From Chryseobacterium arthrosphaerae (lineage in GTDB: Bacteria; Bacteroidota; Bacteroidia; Flavobacteriales; Weeksellaceae): a stretch of DNA of 64,000 nucleotides. The DNA is taken from positions 1,178,001 to 1,242,000 of the forward strand of contig NZ_MAYG01000001.1 in NCBI RefSeq assembly GCF_001684965.1. Direction: 5' to 3'. Below are positions 25,638 to 34,425 of this stretch, piece by piece (the first letter of the stretch is position 1; every line of letters begins with the position of its first letter). The notes beneath the pieces were generated by a model. That model saw only the letters and a list, made by a program, of their open reading frames with translations, did no database searches and was not told where the DNA came from. A program made the position numbers and the translations under genes.

Positions 25638-26333
25638 ATGATCTTTATCAAACTCATATTGGCACATCTACTCGGAGATTTTATACTTCAGCCAAATTCA
25701 TGGGTTGCTGATAAGGAGCACTATAAACTGAAAAGTAAGTTTTTATACCTTCATGTTCTGATTCATACGGTATTAAGCCTGGTTTTTCTTTGGGATCTGC
25801 AGCTTTGGTGGGTAGCTGTTTTAGTGGGGATCAGCCATTTTATCATTGATGCAGCCAAACTTAGTTTCCAGACTGTGAAAACAAAAAAAAGCTGGTTTTT
25901 TATCGATCAGCTGCTTCATATTCTGGTAATTGCCGGGATCTCTTTTTATTTCGGGGAATTTAATTTCAGCTTTTTACAGAATCAGGAATTTTTAAAGATA
26001 CTGATGGCAGCTTTGTTTCTCACAACACCGGCTTCTGTTTTTATCAAGATCCTTTTGTCATCATGGACGCCTGCTCCGGATGGCCCCAACACGATTCAGA
26101 CCGAATCTTTAACGAGTGCCGGAAAATATATCGGAATTTTAGAACGTCTTCTGGTCTTCACTTTTATCATGGTGAATCACTGGGAAGGCGTAGGTTTCAT
26201 GGTCGCCGCCAAATCTGTTTTCAGGTTCAGCGACCTTGCACAGGCAAAACAGAGAAAACTTACAGAATATGTATTGATTGGTACACTGCTGAGTTTTGGG
26301 CTGGCTGTCTTAACAGGAATAATAATAAAATAA
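25638..26333 (+). CDS. DUF3307 integral membrane protein
   Basis: A 231-aa protein with about six membrane segments; DUF3307 features are visible: LAHLLGDFILQPNSWVADKE, LHVLIHTVLSLVF, GISHFIIDAAKL and FFIDQLLHILVI. The conserved histidines and aspartates face the membrane and are of unknown function. The start at 25638 is 1 bp after the satD stop; a longer frame from 25581 overlaps satD and does not fit the family. It is co-transcribed with satD. Confidence 0.88.
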   Translation: MIFIKLILAHLLGDFILQPNSWVADKEHYKLKSKFLYLHVLIHTVLSLVFLWDLQLWWVAVLVGISHFIIDAAKLSFQTVKTKKSWFFIDQLLHILVIAGISFYFGEFNFSFLQNQEFLKILMAALFLTTPASVFIKILLSSWTPAPDGPNTIQTESLTSAGKYIGILERLLVFTFIMVNHWEGVGFMVAAKSVFRFSDLAQAKQRKLTEYVLIGTLLSFGLAVLTGIIIK

Positions 26334-26369
26334 ATCAATAAATCTAACTACAATTTAGAAAGTAAAATT

Positions 26370-27092
26370 ATGAGTCAAAAGAAAGAAATGTTGTACGAGG
26401 GGAAAGCAAAACAGGTATTTGCTACCGATAATCCTGATGAAGTAGTAGTACGTTTCAAAGACGATGCTACAGCATTTAACGCTCAAAAGAAAGGTCAGGT
26501 AGACCTGAAAGGAGAGATGAACAACGCCATCACTACTCTTATTTTTGAATACTTAAATGAAAAAGGAATCAAAACTCATTTCATTAAACAATTAGACGAA
26601 AGAGAGCAGCTGGTAAGAAAAGTATCAATCATTCCTCTTGAAATGGTGGTGAGAAACTACTCTGCAGGAAGTATGGCACAAAGATTAGGAGTGGAAGAAG
26701 GGATCAAGTCTCCGGTAACCATCTTCGATATCTGCTACAAGAAAGACGAGTTGGGAGATCCGCTTATCAACGATCACCATGCCGTTTTCTTAGGAGCTGC
26801 TACTTATGAAGAGCTTGACGAAATGTATGAGCTTACTTCGGATATCAATGAAATCCTTATCGACCTTTTTGATAAAATCAACATCATCCTGGTAGATTTC
26901 AAAATCGAATTAGGGAAAACTTCAGACGGTGAGATCATCCTTGCAGACGAAATCTCTCCGGATACCTGCAGACTTTGGGATAAAGATACCATGAAGAAGC
27001 TGGATAAAGACAGATTCAGAAGAGACTTAGGGGAAGTAACTGAAGCCTATGTTGAAATCTATAACCGTCTTAAAAATTTACTTGCAAAATAA
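26370..27092 (+). CDS. purC: Phosphoribosylaminoimidazole-succinocarboxamide synthase
   Basis: SAICAR synthetase, ATP-dependent ligation of aspartate to CAIR in purine synthesis. The 240-aa protein has the family signature blocks: YEGKAKQVF at the N-terminus, [28 protein letters not shown], and [17 protein letters not shown]. Length is typical. It lies 300 bp before purF on the same strand, with a remnant gene between them, so both belong to the purine pathway, but co-transcription is uncertain. Confidence 0.96.
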   Translation: MSQKKEMLYEGKAKQVFATDNPDEVVVRFKDDATAFNAQKKGQVDLKGEMNNAITTLIFEYLNEKGIKTHFIKQLDEREQLVRKVSIIPLEMVVRNYSAGSMAQRLGVEEGIKSPVTIFDICYKKDELGDPLINDHHAVFLGAATYEELDEMYELTSDINEILIDLFDKINIILVDFKIELGKTSDGEIILADEISPDTCRLWDKDTMKKLDKDRFRRDLGEVTEAYVEIYNRLKNLLAK

Positions 27093-27307
27093 TTTCAGAA
27101 ATTAGAAGTCAGATATTTAATATTGCTGAAGGAGCCGGAAGAAATAATAAAAATGAGTTCTGTCAGTTTCTCGGAATGGCGTTTGGTTCTACTTATGAAT
27201 TACAAGCCCAACTTCAGTTACTGATTGATTTGAATTTTATTTCTGAAAGTAAAACAGCTCCAATAAAAGAACTTTTAGCTGAAATTCAGAAATGCTTTAT
27301 TCATTAA
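27093..27307 (+). pseudogene. Remnant of a four-helix-bundle (23S IVS-type) protein
   Basis: The frame ending at 27307 reads NIAEGAGRNNKNEFCQFLG, then FGSTYELQAQLQLLIDLNFI, matching the middle and end of the S23-type four-helix-bundle proteins, which are usually about 120 aa. The N-terminal ~50 residues are missing: no start codon lies between purC and the match. The gene is truncated and sits directly after purC. Family proteins are encoded in rRNA intervening sequences or alone in bacterial genomes. Confidence 0.75.
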
Positions 27308-27393
27308 AAGCAAGTTTAAAATTATAATTGAAGTTAACTTAGACTAATTTCTAACATCTAATATCTAACTTCTAATCATTAGAAAAAATAGAA

Positions 27394-28893
27394 ATGAAAA
27401 GTTTAGACATTCATAAAAGTGAATATTTAAAACAGTTTGAAAACCAGGTTTACGGAAGGAATCTTTTCAGAACTCAGGAGGAGGAAAGATTAGATGCCCC
27501 TAACGAAGAATGTGGAATTTTCGGATTGTATTCGGATAATGATCTGGATACGTTTTCTCTTTCACAATTCGGGCTTTTTGCATTACAGCACAGAGGTCAG
27601 GAAGCTTGTGGTATTTCCGTTTTAAAAGATGGAAAAATTACCAATATGAAAGATGAAGGACTGGTTTTAGACGTTTATAAAGACATTCAGGAACCTGAAA
27701 CTTTTATGGGAAATTCTGCAATCGGTCATACCCGTTATACGACTGCAGGAGATAAAAAGAAATATAATTTCCAGCCATTTTTCGCTAAAAACGAATATGA
27801 CCAGATTATACTTTCTATAGCGCACAACGGTAACCTTACCAATGCAAAAGAACTGAAAGCGGAATTAGAAGCTGAAGGCGTGGTTTTCAGAGCAACTTCC
27901 GATTCTGAAGTAATTCTGAGACTCATCCAGAAGAACCTTGATTTAGGTCTTCGTGGTGCCATCAGAGCCACCATGGAAAAAATTGAAGGGGCTTATTCCG
28001 TTGTCGGAATGACAAGAAACAAGTTTTTTGCTTTCAGGGATTTCAACGGAATCCGTCCGTTGGTTTTAGGAGCAATCAATGAGAACTCTTATGTAGTAGC
28101 TTCAGAATCTGTTGCATTAGATGCTGTAGGAGCTCAGTATGTACGTGATATTCTTCCGGGTGAGATCATTTACACCAATGAAAATGAACCTGGAAAACTT
28201 CATTCTTATATGATGGATGAAGCCAAAGGAAAACAAAGAATCTGTTCTTTTGAATATATTTACTTTGCAAGACCTGACTCTACCTTAGAAAATATCAATG
28301 TCTATGAGATCAGAGAAAAATCAGGGGAGAAGATCTGGGAACAGGCTCCTGTAGATGCTGATCTGGTAATAGGCGTTCCGGATTCCGGAGTTCCGGCTGC
28401 TATTGGTTTCTCCAAGGCTTCAGGAATACCTTTCCGTCCTGTTCTGATCAAAAACAGATATATCGGAAGAAGTTTCATCGTTCCTACCCAGGAAATGAGA
28501 GAAAGGGTAGTAAACCTTAAGCTGAACCCGATTATTTCAGAAATGAAAGATAAAAGGGTAGTGATCATTGACGACTCAATCGTTCGTGGGACAACGTCTA
28601 AAAGACTTGTTAAGATCTTAAAAGATGCAGGAGTAAAAGAGATCCACTTCAGAAGTGTTTCTCCACCAATCATTGCTCCATGTTATCTGGGGATTGATAC
28701 ACCGTCAAAAGATGATCTGATTTCCGCAAACATGTCTACAGAAGAGCTTAAAAATTACCTGGGAGTAGACTCTTTAGAGTTTTTAAGCATAGACAACCTG
28801 AAAGAAATTTTAGGGTCTGCCAATCACTGCTTCGGATGCTTTACAGAAGAATATCCGGTAGGAAAAGGAGAAGAGACGGAATTATTCAATTAA
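27394..28893 (+). CDS. purF: Amidophosphoribosyltransferase
   Basis: First committed step of purine synthesis: PRPP plus glutamine gives 5-phosphoribosylamine. The 499-aa protein has an N-terminal class II glutaminase domain beginning at C40 (NEECGIFGLYS); the first 39 residues are an extension that is likely cleaved to free the cysteine. The PRPP-binding motif VVIIDDSIVRGTTSKRLVKI is present at about 388-407. Cysteines near the C-terminus (HCFGCFTEEYP) fit the family with 4Fe-4S or zinc ligands. A terminator follows. Confidence 0.95.
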   Translation: MKSLDIHKSEYLKQFENQVYGRNLFRTQEEERLDAPNEECGIFGLYSDNDLDTFSLSQFGLFALQHRGQEACGISVLKDGKITNMKDEGLVLDVYKDIQEPETFMGNSAIGHTRYTTAGDKKKYNFQPFFAKNEYDQIILSIAHNGNLTNAKELKAELEAEGVVFRATSDSEVILRLIQKNLDLGLRGAIRATMEKIEGAYSVVGMTRNKFFAFRDFNGIRPLVLGAINENSYVVASESVALDAVGAQYVRDILPGEIIYTNENEPGKLHSYMMDEAKGKQRICSFEYIYFARPDSTLENINVYEIREKSGEKIWEQAPVDADLVIGVPDSGVPAAIGFSKASGIPFRPVLIKNRYIGRSFIVPTQEMRERVVNLKLNPIISEMKDKRVVIIDDSIVRGTTSKRLVKILKDAGVKEIHFRSVSPPIIAPCYLGIDTPSKDDLISANMSTEELKNYLGVDSLEFLSIDNLKEILGSANHCFGCFTEEYPVGKGEETELFN

Positions 28894-28905
28894 TATTTCT
28901 TACAT

Positions 28906-28949
28906 AAAAATAGAGAGCAGGATATGTATTATCCGGCTCTTTATTTTTT
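28906..28949 (+). terminator. Terminator after purF
   Basis: AAAAATAGAGAGC pairs with GCTCTTTATTTTT around an imperfect inner stem (GGAT/ATCC); T-rich tail follows. It lies 13 bp past the purF stop. Confidence 0.75.
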
Positions 28950-29096
28950 ATACAATGCGACTCCCTGAATTTTCTTTACAAACTTTCATTCCTCCTACAT
29001 TTCATATCCGGAGCACTAAATGTAGCAAAAGCTTAATATTCCTGTAGTATACAGTATAGATGCAGCTTTTAATTTTACGGGATTAAAATCTGAAGA

Positions 29097-30044
29097 ATGA
29101 AAAATGTACTTTTTGCCGGTTTATTTCTTGCGTTTACCCAATTTTATAACGCCCAGTCTTTCGATAAGCAGGCCCACCGTGGAGGAAAGTCCCTGTATCC
29201 TGAAAATACCATCCCGGCGATGAAGAATGCTTTAAAAATGAATATCACTACTCTGGAAATGGACCTTGCCATTACAAAAGACAAAAAGGTAATTTTATCC
29301 CATGATGCCTTCCTGTATCCTGAGCTGGTAACAAGGCCTGATGGAACTTATATTCCGAAAGACTCCGGTTTTTATTATAAAATTTATGAAATGCCTTATG
29401 CAAAGATCCAAACCTTTGATGTAGGCTTAAAGAAACTGGACAATTATCCTGATCAGAAGAAAATGAAGGCTCAGAAACCTCTTTTCTCAGACGTGATAGA
29501 TGCATGTGAAACCTATGCCCGTGAACTGAAAAGACCATTGCCTTTTTATAATATAGAAACCAAAACCCGACCTTTCTCCGATAATATCTTCCATCCTGAA
29601 CCCAAAGAATTTGTAGACCTGATGATGAAGGTGATTGCAGAAAAAAAGATTCAGGACAGGGTAATTATCCAGTCTTTTGATCCGAGAACACTGGAAATCA
29701 TTCATAAAGAATACCCTGAAATCATGACTGCCTTACTGGTGGAAAAAGTAGATGATAAAAAACTGGCCCAGCAGCGGACCCATTTCAGCAGTATACCTGT
29801 TGAAAAGTTCAGGCTTTATCCTGATCATATGAATGGGGTAACGGGAGATATGAAATTTCTAAGCTTTACACCTTCAATTTACAGCCCGGAACATCATCTT
29901 GTAACATCTCAGCTGGTGAAGGAGTGCCATGCATTAGGAATGAAAGTAATTCCATGGACTGTCAATACCAAAGAAAGATTACAGGAGCTAAAAGAAATGG
30001 GAATAGATGGCGTAATCAGCGATGATCCGAGGATTTTTGAGTAA
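29097..30044 (+). CDS. Glycerophosphodiester phosphodiesterase, exported
   Basis: A 315-aa periplasmic GDPD, hydrolysing glycerophosphodiesters to glycerol-3-phosphate and alcohol. Signal peptide about 1-19 (FYNAQ). Motifs of the TIM-barrel site are present: H27-R-G-G...PENT, E54-M-D56, ILS-H69-D, and the C-terminal VIPWTVNTKERLQELKEMGIDGVISDDP. Residues for calcium/magnesium binding are intact. It is a single gene, closed by a terminator at 30072. Confidence 0.93.
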   Translation: MKNVLFAGLFLAFTQFYNAQSFDKQAHRGGKSLYPENTIPAMKNALKMNITTLEMDLAITKDKKVILSHDAFLYPELVTRPDGTYIPKDSGFYYKIYEMPYAKIQTFDVGLKKLDNYPDQKKMKAQKPLFSDVIDACETYARELKRPLPFYNIETKTRPFSDNIFHPEPKEFVDLMMKVIAEKKIQDRVIIQSFDPRTLEIIHKEYPEIMTALLVEKVDDKKLAQQRTHFSSIPVEKFRLYPDHMNGVTGDMKFLSFTPSIYSPEHHLVTSQLVKECHALGMKVIPWTVNTKERLQELKEMGIDGVISDDPRIFE

Positions 30045-30071
30045 ATGCCATAAAAAATAGCTTATCCATAT

Positions 30072-30102
30072 AAATAGCCGGAAGAATTTCTTCCGGCTAT
30101 TT
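30072..30102. terminator. Bidirectional terminator between converging genes
   Basis: AAATAGCCGGAAG, loop AATTT, CTTCCGGCTATTT: perfect 13-bp stem between the rightward GDPD gene (stop 30044) and the leftward barrel gene (stop 30152). Confidence 0.85.
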
Positions 30103-30151
30103 TATACGATACAGAAATCTGTATCTGGGTTAAAAAATTGGTTTCTTTTAA

Positions 30152-30862
30152 TTAGAACTTATAGTTCAGACCTAATTGGAAAACTCTGTTGTTGTTTTCA
30201 GCAGCAGGTCTGCTTTTGTCGATCTTTGTCAAGCTGTTGGTATATCTTGCACTGATTCCGATATTGTTGGTAATATCATATCCTAAACCTAGACCAAGAC
30301 CAAAGTTGAACCTGTTGATATTATCTTTCTCTAAATCATTAGAGTTAGATTGTGATGTAGTGGTAGTAACACCTCCGGTTGTGGTAGATACAGTAGCTTC
30401 ACTTTTTGTTTTTCCGTTGATGAAGTAACTGAATTCCGGACCAGCCTCAATGTAGAAATTATCCGCAGGTCTCATCTGAAGCATTAAAGGAACGGAAATA
30501 TAGTTCATTGTAACTTTACTTTCTCCTTTAGTTTTTACAGTCGTTGCACCTGAGGTTACTTCAGTAGAATACGCTACATCTTTTGCTCCCATTTGGTTGT
30601 ATAATACTTCCGGTTGAAGGCTGAACTGCTTAGAAATCGGAATGTTTACGAATGCACCTGCATGGAAACCAAGCTTCTGGGTATTCATACCAAACTTCTG
30701 CTCACTGAAATAGGCTGAGTTACCACCCGCTTTGATACCGAATCTAACCGGTTTTACATCGTTTTTAAGAGGTGATGCATTTACTGTTTTTGTTTCTGTC
30801 GTTTCCTGTGCGAAAGCTAAAGTACCAGCAGTTAATGCTAATCCTAAAAATAACTTCTTCAT
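30152..30862 (-). CDS. Outer-membrane beta-barrel protein (paralogue 1)
   Basis: A 236-aa porin-family protein with a signal peptide (TLAFAQ, about 1-19) and an eight-stranded beta-barrel pattern: VRFGIKAGGNSAYF, LGFHAGAFVNIPISKQFSLQPEVLYNQMGAK, MNYISVPLMLQMRPADNFYIEAGPEFSYF, NRFNFGLGLGLGYDI, and a terminal aromatic strand VFQLGLNYKF. It is the most divergent and longest of four paralogues in 30.1-34.2 kb, with an extra serine/threonine/valine loop before FGLG. Function unknown; likely a small outer-membrane channel or receptor-like barrel. Confidence 0.88.
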   Translation of the reverse strand: MKKLFLGLALTAGTLAFAQETTETKTVNASPLKNDVKPVRFGIKAGGNSAYFSEQKFGMNTQKLGFHAGAFVNIPISKQFSLQPEVLYNQMGAKDVAYSTEVTSGATTVKTKGESKVTMNYISVPLMLQMRPADNFYIEAGPEFSYFINGKTKSEATVSTTTGGVTTTTSQSNSNDLEKDNINRFNFGLGLGLGYDITNNIGISARYTNSLTKIDKSRPAAENNNRVFQLGLNYKF

Positions 30863-31444
30863 AATTTTATTTTTTAATTTTTACTATTTGCTTTTTTTAT
30901 GCGAATGATTTCTCAATCAGACTTGAATTATTTTGCAAATTGCTTGCCAAAGTTGAAAAAGTCTTATTTAAAGGGCTTTTACGGTGGTTTTTGCTGTGGG
31001 TTTCTTTTATGCTTTTAACTGTTTTTTATATAAAAACATATCATTAACATCATTTTTTTGAAAACATTTTAATACTAAAAAACCTTTCCTGTTTATAATT
31101 TAAATAGTCTTTTTTTGGAAAAAAGTGAAATATTTTAAAAAATAAATTGATAAATCAGGGCAAATATTCATCAAAAAGTACAGATGATACTGTCTTTTAT
31201 CTCAAAATCCGGGTATTTTACATGAAATTTTATTTGAAAAAAACAATCTGAAATTTAAAACCATTAAGGAATCTCAAGATTTAAAAAAAAAATCAGGCGA
31301 AGCTCTTCTTGATAATCTTATCTTCTTCAATCATTCTTAATGGTTTAAAAAATAATTTTCTACATTTCAAATAGAAAGTACATAGCCGAAAAAAGATTTG
31401 TCTACAGACAGACTGAACACTTTATGGAGTATTTACAAATAAGC

Positions 31445-31482
31445 GAAAAAGTCAGGCTTAAATGAATAAACCTGACTTTTTC
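31445..31482. terminator. Orphan hairpin
   Basis: GAAAAAGTCAGG and CCTGACTTTTTC form a 12-bp stem in the middle of the 990-bp gap 30863-31852. No gene was found that ends here, so it may mark a lost gene or small transcript. The rest of the gap is AT-rich and shows nothing else recognised. Confidence 0.6.
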
Positions 31483-31788
31483 TATTGAAATCAAAATGTA
31501 TTTTAATGCTTACGGGAGAAATTCTCCCTAATTGCATCTATCCTTTCCATACCGTCCTGTTGACATGCTTCTGAATCATACAGTAATCTTTAACAGATCA
31601 CCATATCTTCCATAAAACCGGAACCGTGAATTGGAGTCATTTTGGAATAGGTACAATCTTTATAGTATACGCAAATTTCTTGCCAAAAATAAATTTAAAG
31701 ATGAAAAATTTACTGGTATAGTTTCCGGGAGAGAGCGGTACTTATTTATTATACTGAAAAATAAAAAGATAGGAGGTCATCAATACAA

Positions 31789-31812
31789 AACCCGGACGAT
31801 ACCATCCGGGTT
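31789..31812 (-). terminator. Terminator after barrel paralogue 2
   Basis: AACCCGGA and TCCGGGTT stem with an 8-nt loop, 41 bp past the stop at 31853 (leftward), followed by a T-rich stretch. Confidence 0.6.
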
Positions 31813-31852
31813 GTATACATGTAAAAATTTGTTATCGGGAATAAACCGCAGT

Positions 31853-32434
31853 TTAGAATTTGTACGCTAAACCAATCTGGAATACTCCATTTTTAGATTT
31901 GTCATCAGAAAGATCGGGTCTGTTTTTGATAACATCCGTTAAACCTGCAACATATCTTGCGCTTACACCGATGTTTTGTGTGAAGTAATATCCTGCACCA
32001 ATACCAAGACCGAAATCAAATCCTTTGAATACATCTTTACCGTCGGTAGAATTTGATTTATACTTTAATTTTGAGTTGATCAAAAAGCTGAATTGAGGTC
32101 CTGCTTCAAGATATAAGTTAGGTAAAGCGTTATACTGAAGCATTAACGGTATGGAAATATAATCAAGGTTTACTTTTAAATCGCTGTTGGCTTTAGCCTT
32201 AGCACCCATTCCGCTGTATAAAACCTCCGGTTGGAAAGAGAAGTCCTGAGCTACAGGGATATTGGCAAATGCACCTCCGTAGAATCCTGCCTTAGAACTG
32301 GAATCACCACCGGAAACCGTTGAAATATTAAGACCTGCTTTTAATCCGAATCTTACAGGAGAAGAAGCTGCTGTCTTCTGAGCGAAAGTGAAAGTACCTG
32401 CTACAAGAGCTAAGCCAAAAAGAATCTTTTTCAT
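31853..32434 (-). CDS. Outer-membrane beta-barrel protein (paralogue 2)
   Basis: A 193-aa barrel of the same family as its three neighbours: signal peptide (TFTFAQ), VRFGLKAGLNISTVSG, AGFYGGAFANIPVAQDFSFQPEVLYSGMGAK, LDYISIPLMLQYNALPNLYLEAGPQFSFL, FDFGLGIGAGYYF, and a final strand GVFQIGLAYKF. It is closest to the 203-aa copy at 32701. It has its own terminator and promoter region, so the array is four separate units. A 267-bp gap lies between copies 2 and 3, without a gene. Confidence 0.88.
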   Translation of the reverse strand: MKKILFGLALVAGTFTFAQKTAASSPVRFGLKAGLNISTVSGGDSSSKAGFYGGAFANIPVAQDFSFQPEVLYSGMGAKAKANSDLKVNLDYISIPLMLQYNALPNLYLEAGPQFSFLINSKLKYKSNSTDGKDVFKGFDFGLGIGAGYYFTQNIGVSARYVAGLTDVIKNRPDLSDDKSKNGVFQIGLAYKF

Positions 32435-32640
32435 AAGATATTAATTTAATAGTTATTTAAGTTTTATTTAACACTTTTTTTACTATCAAATCCTGTGCCA
32501 GAAAAGTAATAGAAAATCAAAAAATACTTTTACCGTGATGGTTTACAGTTTTTTAAGAGCTAGAGTAGTTCATTTTATTTTTAGCTGTTTTTAAAATAGC
32601 GGACCTGTTTATTAACATATTTTATGATAAAAAAGAAAAG

Positions 32641-32674
32641 ACAGACCAGAATAGATCTGATCTGATCTGTCTCC
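32641..32674 (-). terminator. Terminator after barrel paralogue 3
   Basis: AGACAGACCAGA and TCTGATCTGTCT form a stem with one mismatch; on the minus strand a T-rich run follows. It is 27 bp past the stop at 32701. Confidence 0.75.
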
Positions 32675-32700
32675 TGTAAAGGCTTAAAGGTATTTCTTAT

Positions 32701-33312
32701 TTAGAATTTATAAGATGCACCGATCTGGAACACTCCGTTTTTCACGGGATTGGTATTGTCATAACCATAATAGTACCTCGTTTTTACAATATCGGATAGT
32801 CCTGCAACATATCGTGCGTTAACTCCGATATTCTTGGTAATATTATAACCTGCTCCCAGTCCGATTCCAAAATCAAAAGATTTGGTTCCGTTTTTATAAG
32901 CTGCGGTTGATACACTCTTTTTCAATCTTGCATCAATTAAGAAGTTGAACTGTGGACCGGCTTCTACATATAAATCAGGAATGATGTTGTATTGGAACAT
33001 AACAGGTACAGACAGGTATTCCAGATTGAGCTTGGTATTGCTGTCGGTTTTTGATTTTGCACCCGTTGCACTGTACAATACTTCCGGCTGAATGGAGAAA
33101 TCCTTAGCGACAGGAATGTTTGCAAATACACCACCATAAAATCCTGCTTTTGCATTCATATCCATGTTGGAAAGCGTGGAAACGTTAAGTCCGGCTTTTA
33201 GTCCGAATCTGACAGGAGATTTTGATGGAGCCGTTGTGGAAGTTGTAGAAGTGCTTTGTGCGAAAGCCAATGTACCTGCAGTAAGCGCCAGGCCAAAAAG
33301 AATCTTTTTCAT
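32701..33312 (-). CDS. Outer-membrane beta-barrel protein (paralogue 3)
   Basis: A 203-aa member of the same barrel family. Signal peptide (TLAFAQ), then a serine/threonine-rich tether, VRFGLKAGLNVSTLSN, AGFYGGVFANIPVAKDFSIQPEVLYSATGAK, LEYLSVPVMFQYNIIPDLYVEAGPQFNFL, FDFGIGLGAGYNI and terminal strand GVFQIGASYKF. Extra residues YYYGYDNTNPVK fall in an outer loop before the last strand. Loops differ from paralogue 2 while strands are conserved, as expected of surface-exposed variation. Confidence 0.88.
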   Translation of the reverse strand: MKKILFGLALTAGTLAFAQSTSTTSTTAPSKSPVRFGLKAGLNVSTLSNMDMNAKAGFYGGVFANIPVAKDFSIQPEVLYSATGAKSKTDSNTKLNLEYLSVPVMFQYNIIPDLYVEAGPQFNFLIDARLKKSVSTAAYKNGTKSFDFGIGLGAGYNITKNIGVNARYVAGLSDIVKTRYYYGYDNTNPVKNGVFQIGASYKF

Positions 33313-33450
33313 AGATTAGTTTTATTTTAAATTGTTTAATCTCTCGCTATGCAACAAAGCATATGCCATGAAACCCTTTACCAGAGGGCGATTAACGGTT
33401 TTTAACAGGAATTGGTCAAAACTTAGTAATGTTTAACAATTGGCCATAAA

Positions 33451-33480
33451 AAAGATCAGACTAAAAAATTAGCCTGACCT
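33451..33480 (-). terminator. Terminator after barrel paralogue 4
   Basis: Leftward reading AGGTCAGGCTAA ... TTAGTCTGATCT forms a stem with two G-U pairs, followed by TTTTTT. It is 40 bp past the stop at 33520. Confidence 0.75.
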
Positions 33481-33519
33481 CTTATTGAATATAAAAATTT
33501 GTTAAAGAATGTGGGGTGC

Positions 33520-34149
33520 TTATTTAAATTTATAAGCTAATCCTACCTGGAATACGTTGTTTCTGATAGCATCAGATCCGTTAGGTCTGTTCTTAGCGAT
33601 ATCAGTTAAACCAGCAACATATCTTGCAGTAAGTCCTAGGTTAGGTGTGAAATAATATCCTGCACCGATACCGATACCAAAGTTGAATGTACTTAGATTA
33701 TCTTTGTAGTTATCAGTTGTTGAAGACTGTCCTGTAGATTCGTTTTTGAATTTGTTTTTAGCACTAACCATGAAACCGAACTCCGGTCCTGCTTCTAAAT
33801 AAAGGTTAGGAAGTGCATTATACTGGAACATTACCGGTACAGTAATGTAATCTAACTTCGTAGAAGCTGAATATTTTGTTCCTGCTAAAGTATAGTCTGA
33901 TTTGTTACCATACTGAGAGTATAATACCTCTGGCTGGATGCTGAATGAAGTCGCCACTGGAATGTTGGCAAATACCCCTGCATTGAATCCTATCTTAGAT
34001 TTCTGGTCATCTAAACCACTGTCTTTTGAAAGTGAAGATACGTTCATTCCTCCTTTTACACCAAATGTTACCGGATTAGAAGAAGGCGTCTGTTGTGCGA
34101 ACGCTAATGTTCCTGCAGTTACTGCTAATCCTAAAATTAACTTTTTCAT
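33520..34149 (-). CDS. Outer-membrane beta-barrel protein (paralogue 4)
   Basis: A 209-aa barrel of the same family. Signal peptide (TLAFAQ), VTFGVKGGMNVSSLSKD, IGFNAGVFANIPVATSFSIQPEVLYSQYGNK, LDYITVPVMFQYNALPNLYLEAGPEFGFM, FNFGIGIGAGYYF, and terminal NVFQVGLAYKFK. It has a longer glycine/aspartate-rich first loop and a serine/threonine loop in the middle, different from its paralogues. No operon partners. Confidence 0.88.
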   Translation of the reverse strand: MKKLILGLAVTAGTLAFAQQTPSSNPVTFGVKGGMNVSSLSKDSGLDDQKSKIGFNAGVFANIPVATSFSIQPEVLYSQYGNKSDYTLAGTKYSASTKLDYITVPVMFQYNALPNLYLEAGPEFGFMVSAKNKFKNESTGQSSTTDNYKDNLSTFNFGIGIGAGYYFTPNLGLTARYVAGLTDIAKNRPNGSDAIRNNVFQVGLAYKFK

Positions 34150-34278
34150 AACTTTAAATTTTTAATTTTTTACTCTTTCTTAATTTTAAATTTTACTACC
34201 TGTTCACTTTTTCAGTTGAACGCAGAGTATCTTTCAAATTGCTTGCCAAAAATATTTTTTATGATTAAAATCAATAAA

Positions 34279-34305
34279 AAAACCATTTGAATAACAAATG
34301 GTTTT
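34279..34305 (-). terminator. Terminator after aroB
   Basis: AAAACCATTTG and CAAATGGTTTT form a perfect stem with a 5-nt loop. It lies 121 bp past the aroB stop; the remaining bases of the gap 34150-34425 are AT-rich and unassigned. Confidence 0.6.
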
Positions 34306-34425
34306 ATATATAGTGTATTGATTGTTAATTCATTATGATTTTAATCAAACATTTGTTTAGAAATGATCTAAATTGACAATTTTGTCAAAAAACAGGTTTT
34401 GAATAATTAATTGAACCAAAAAATC

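Noticed and set aside
31631..31870. Rightward 79-aa reading frame between barrel paralogues
   Set aside because: It runs over a terminator and into the antisense end of paralogue 2, has no family and no promoter.
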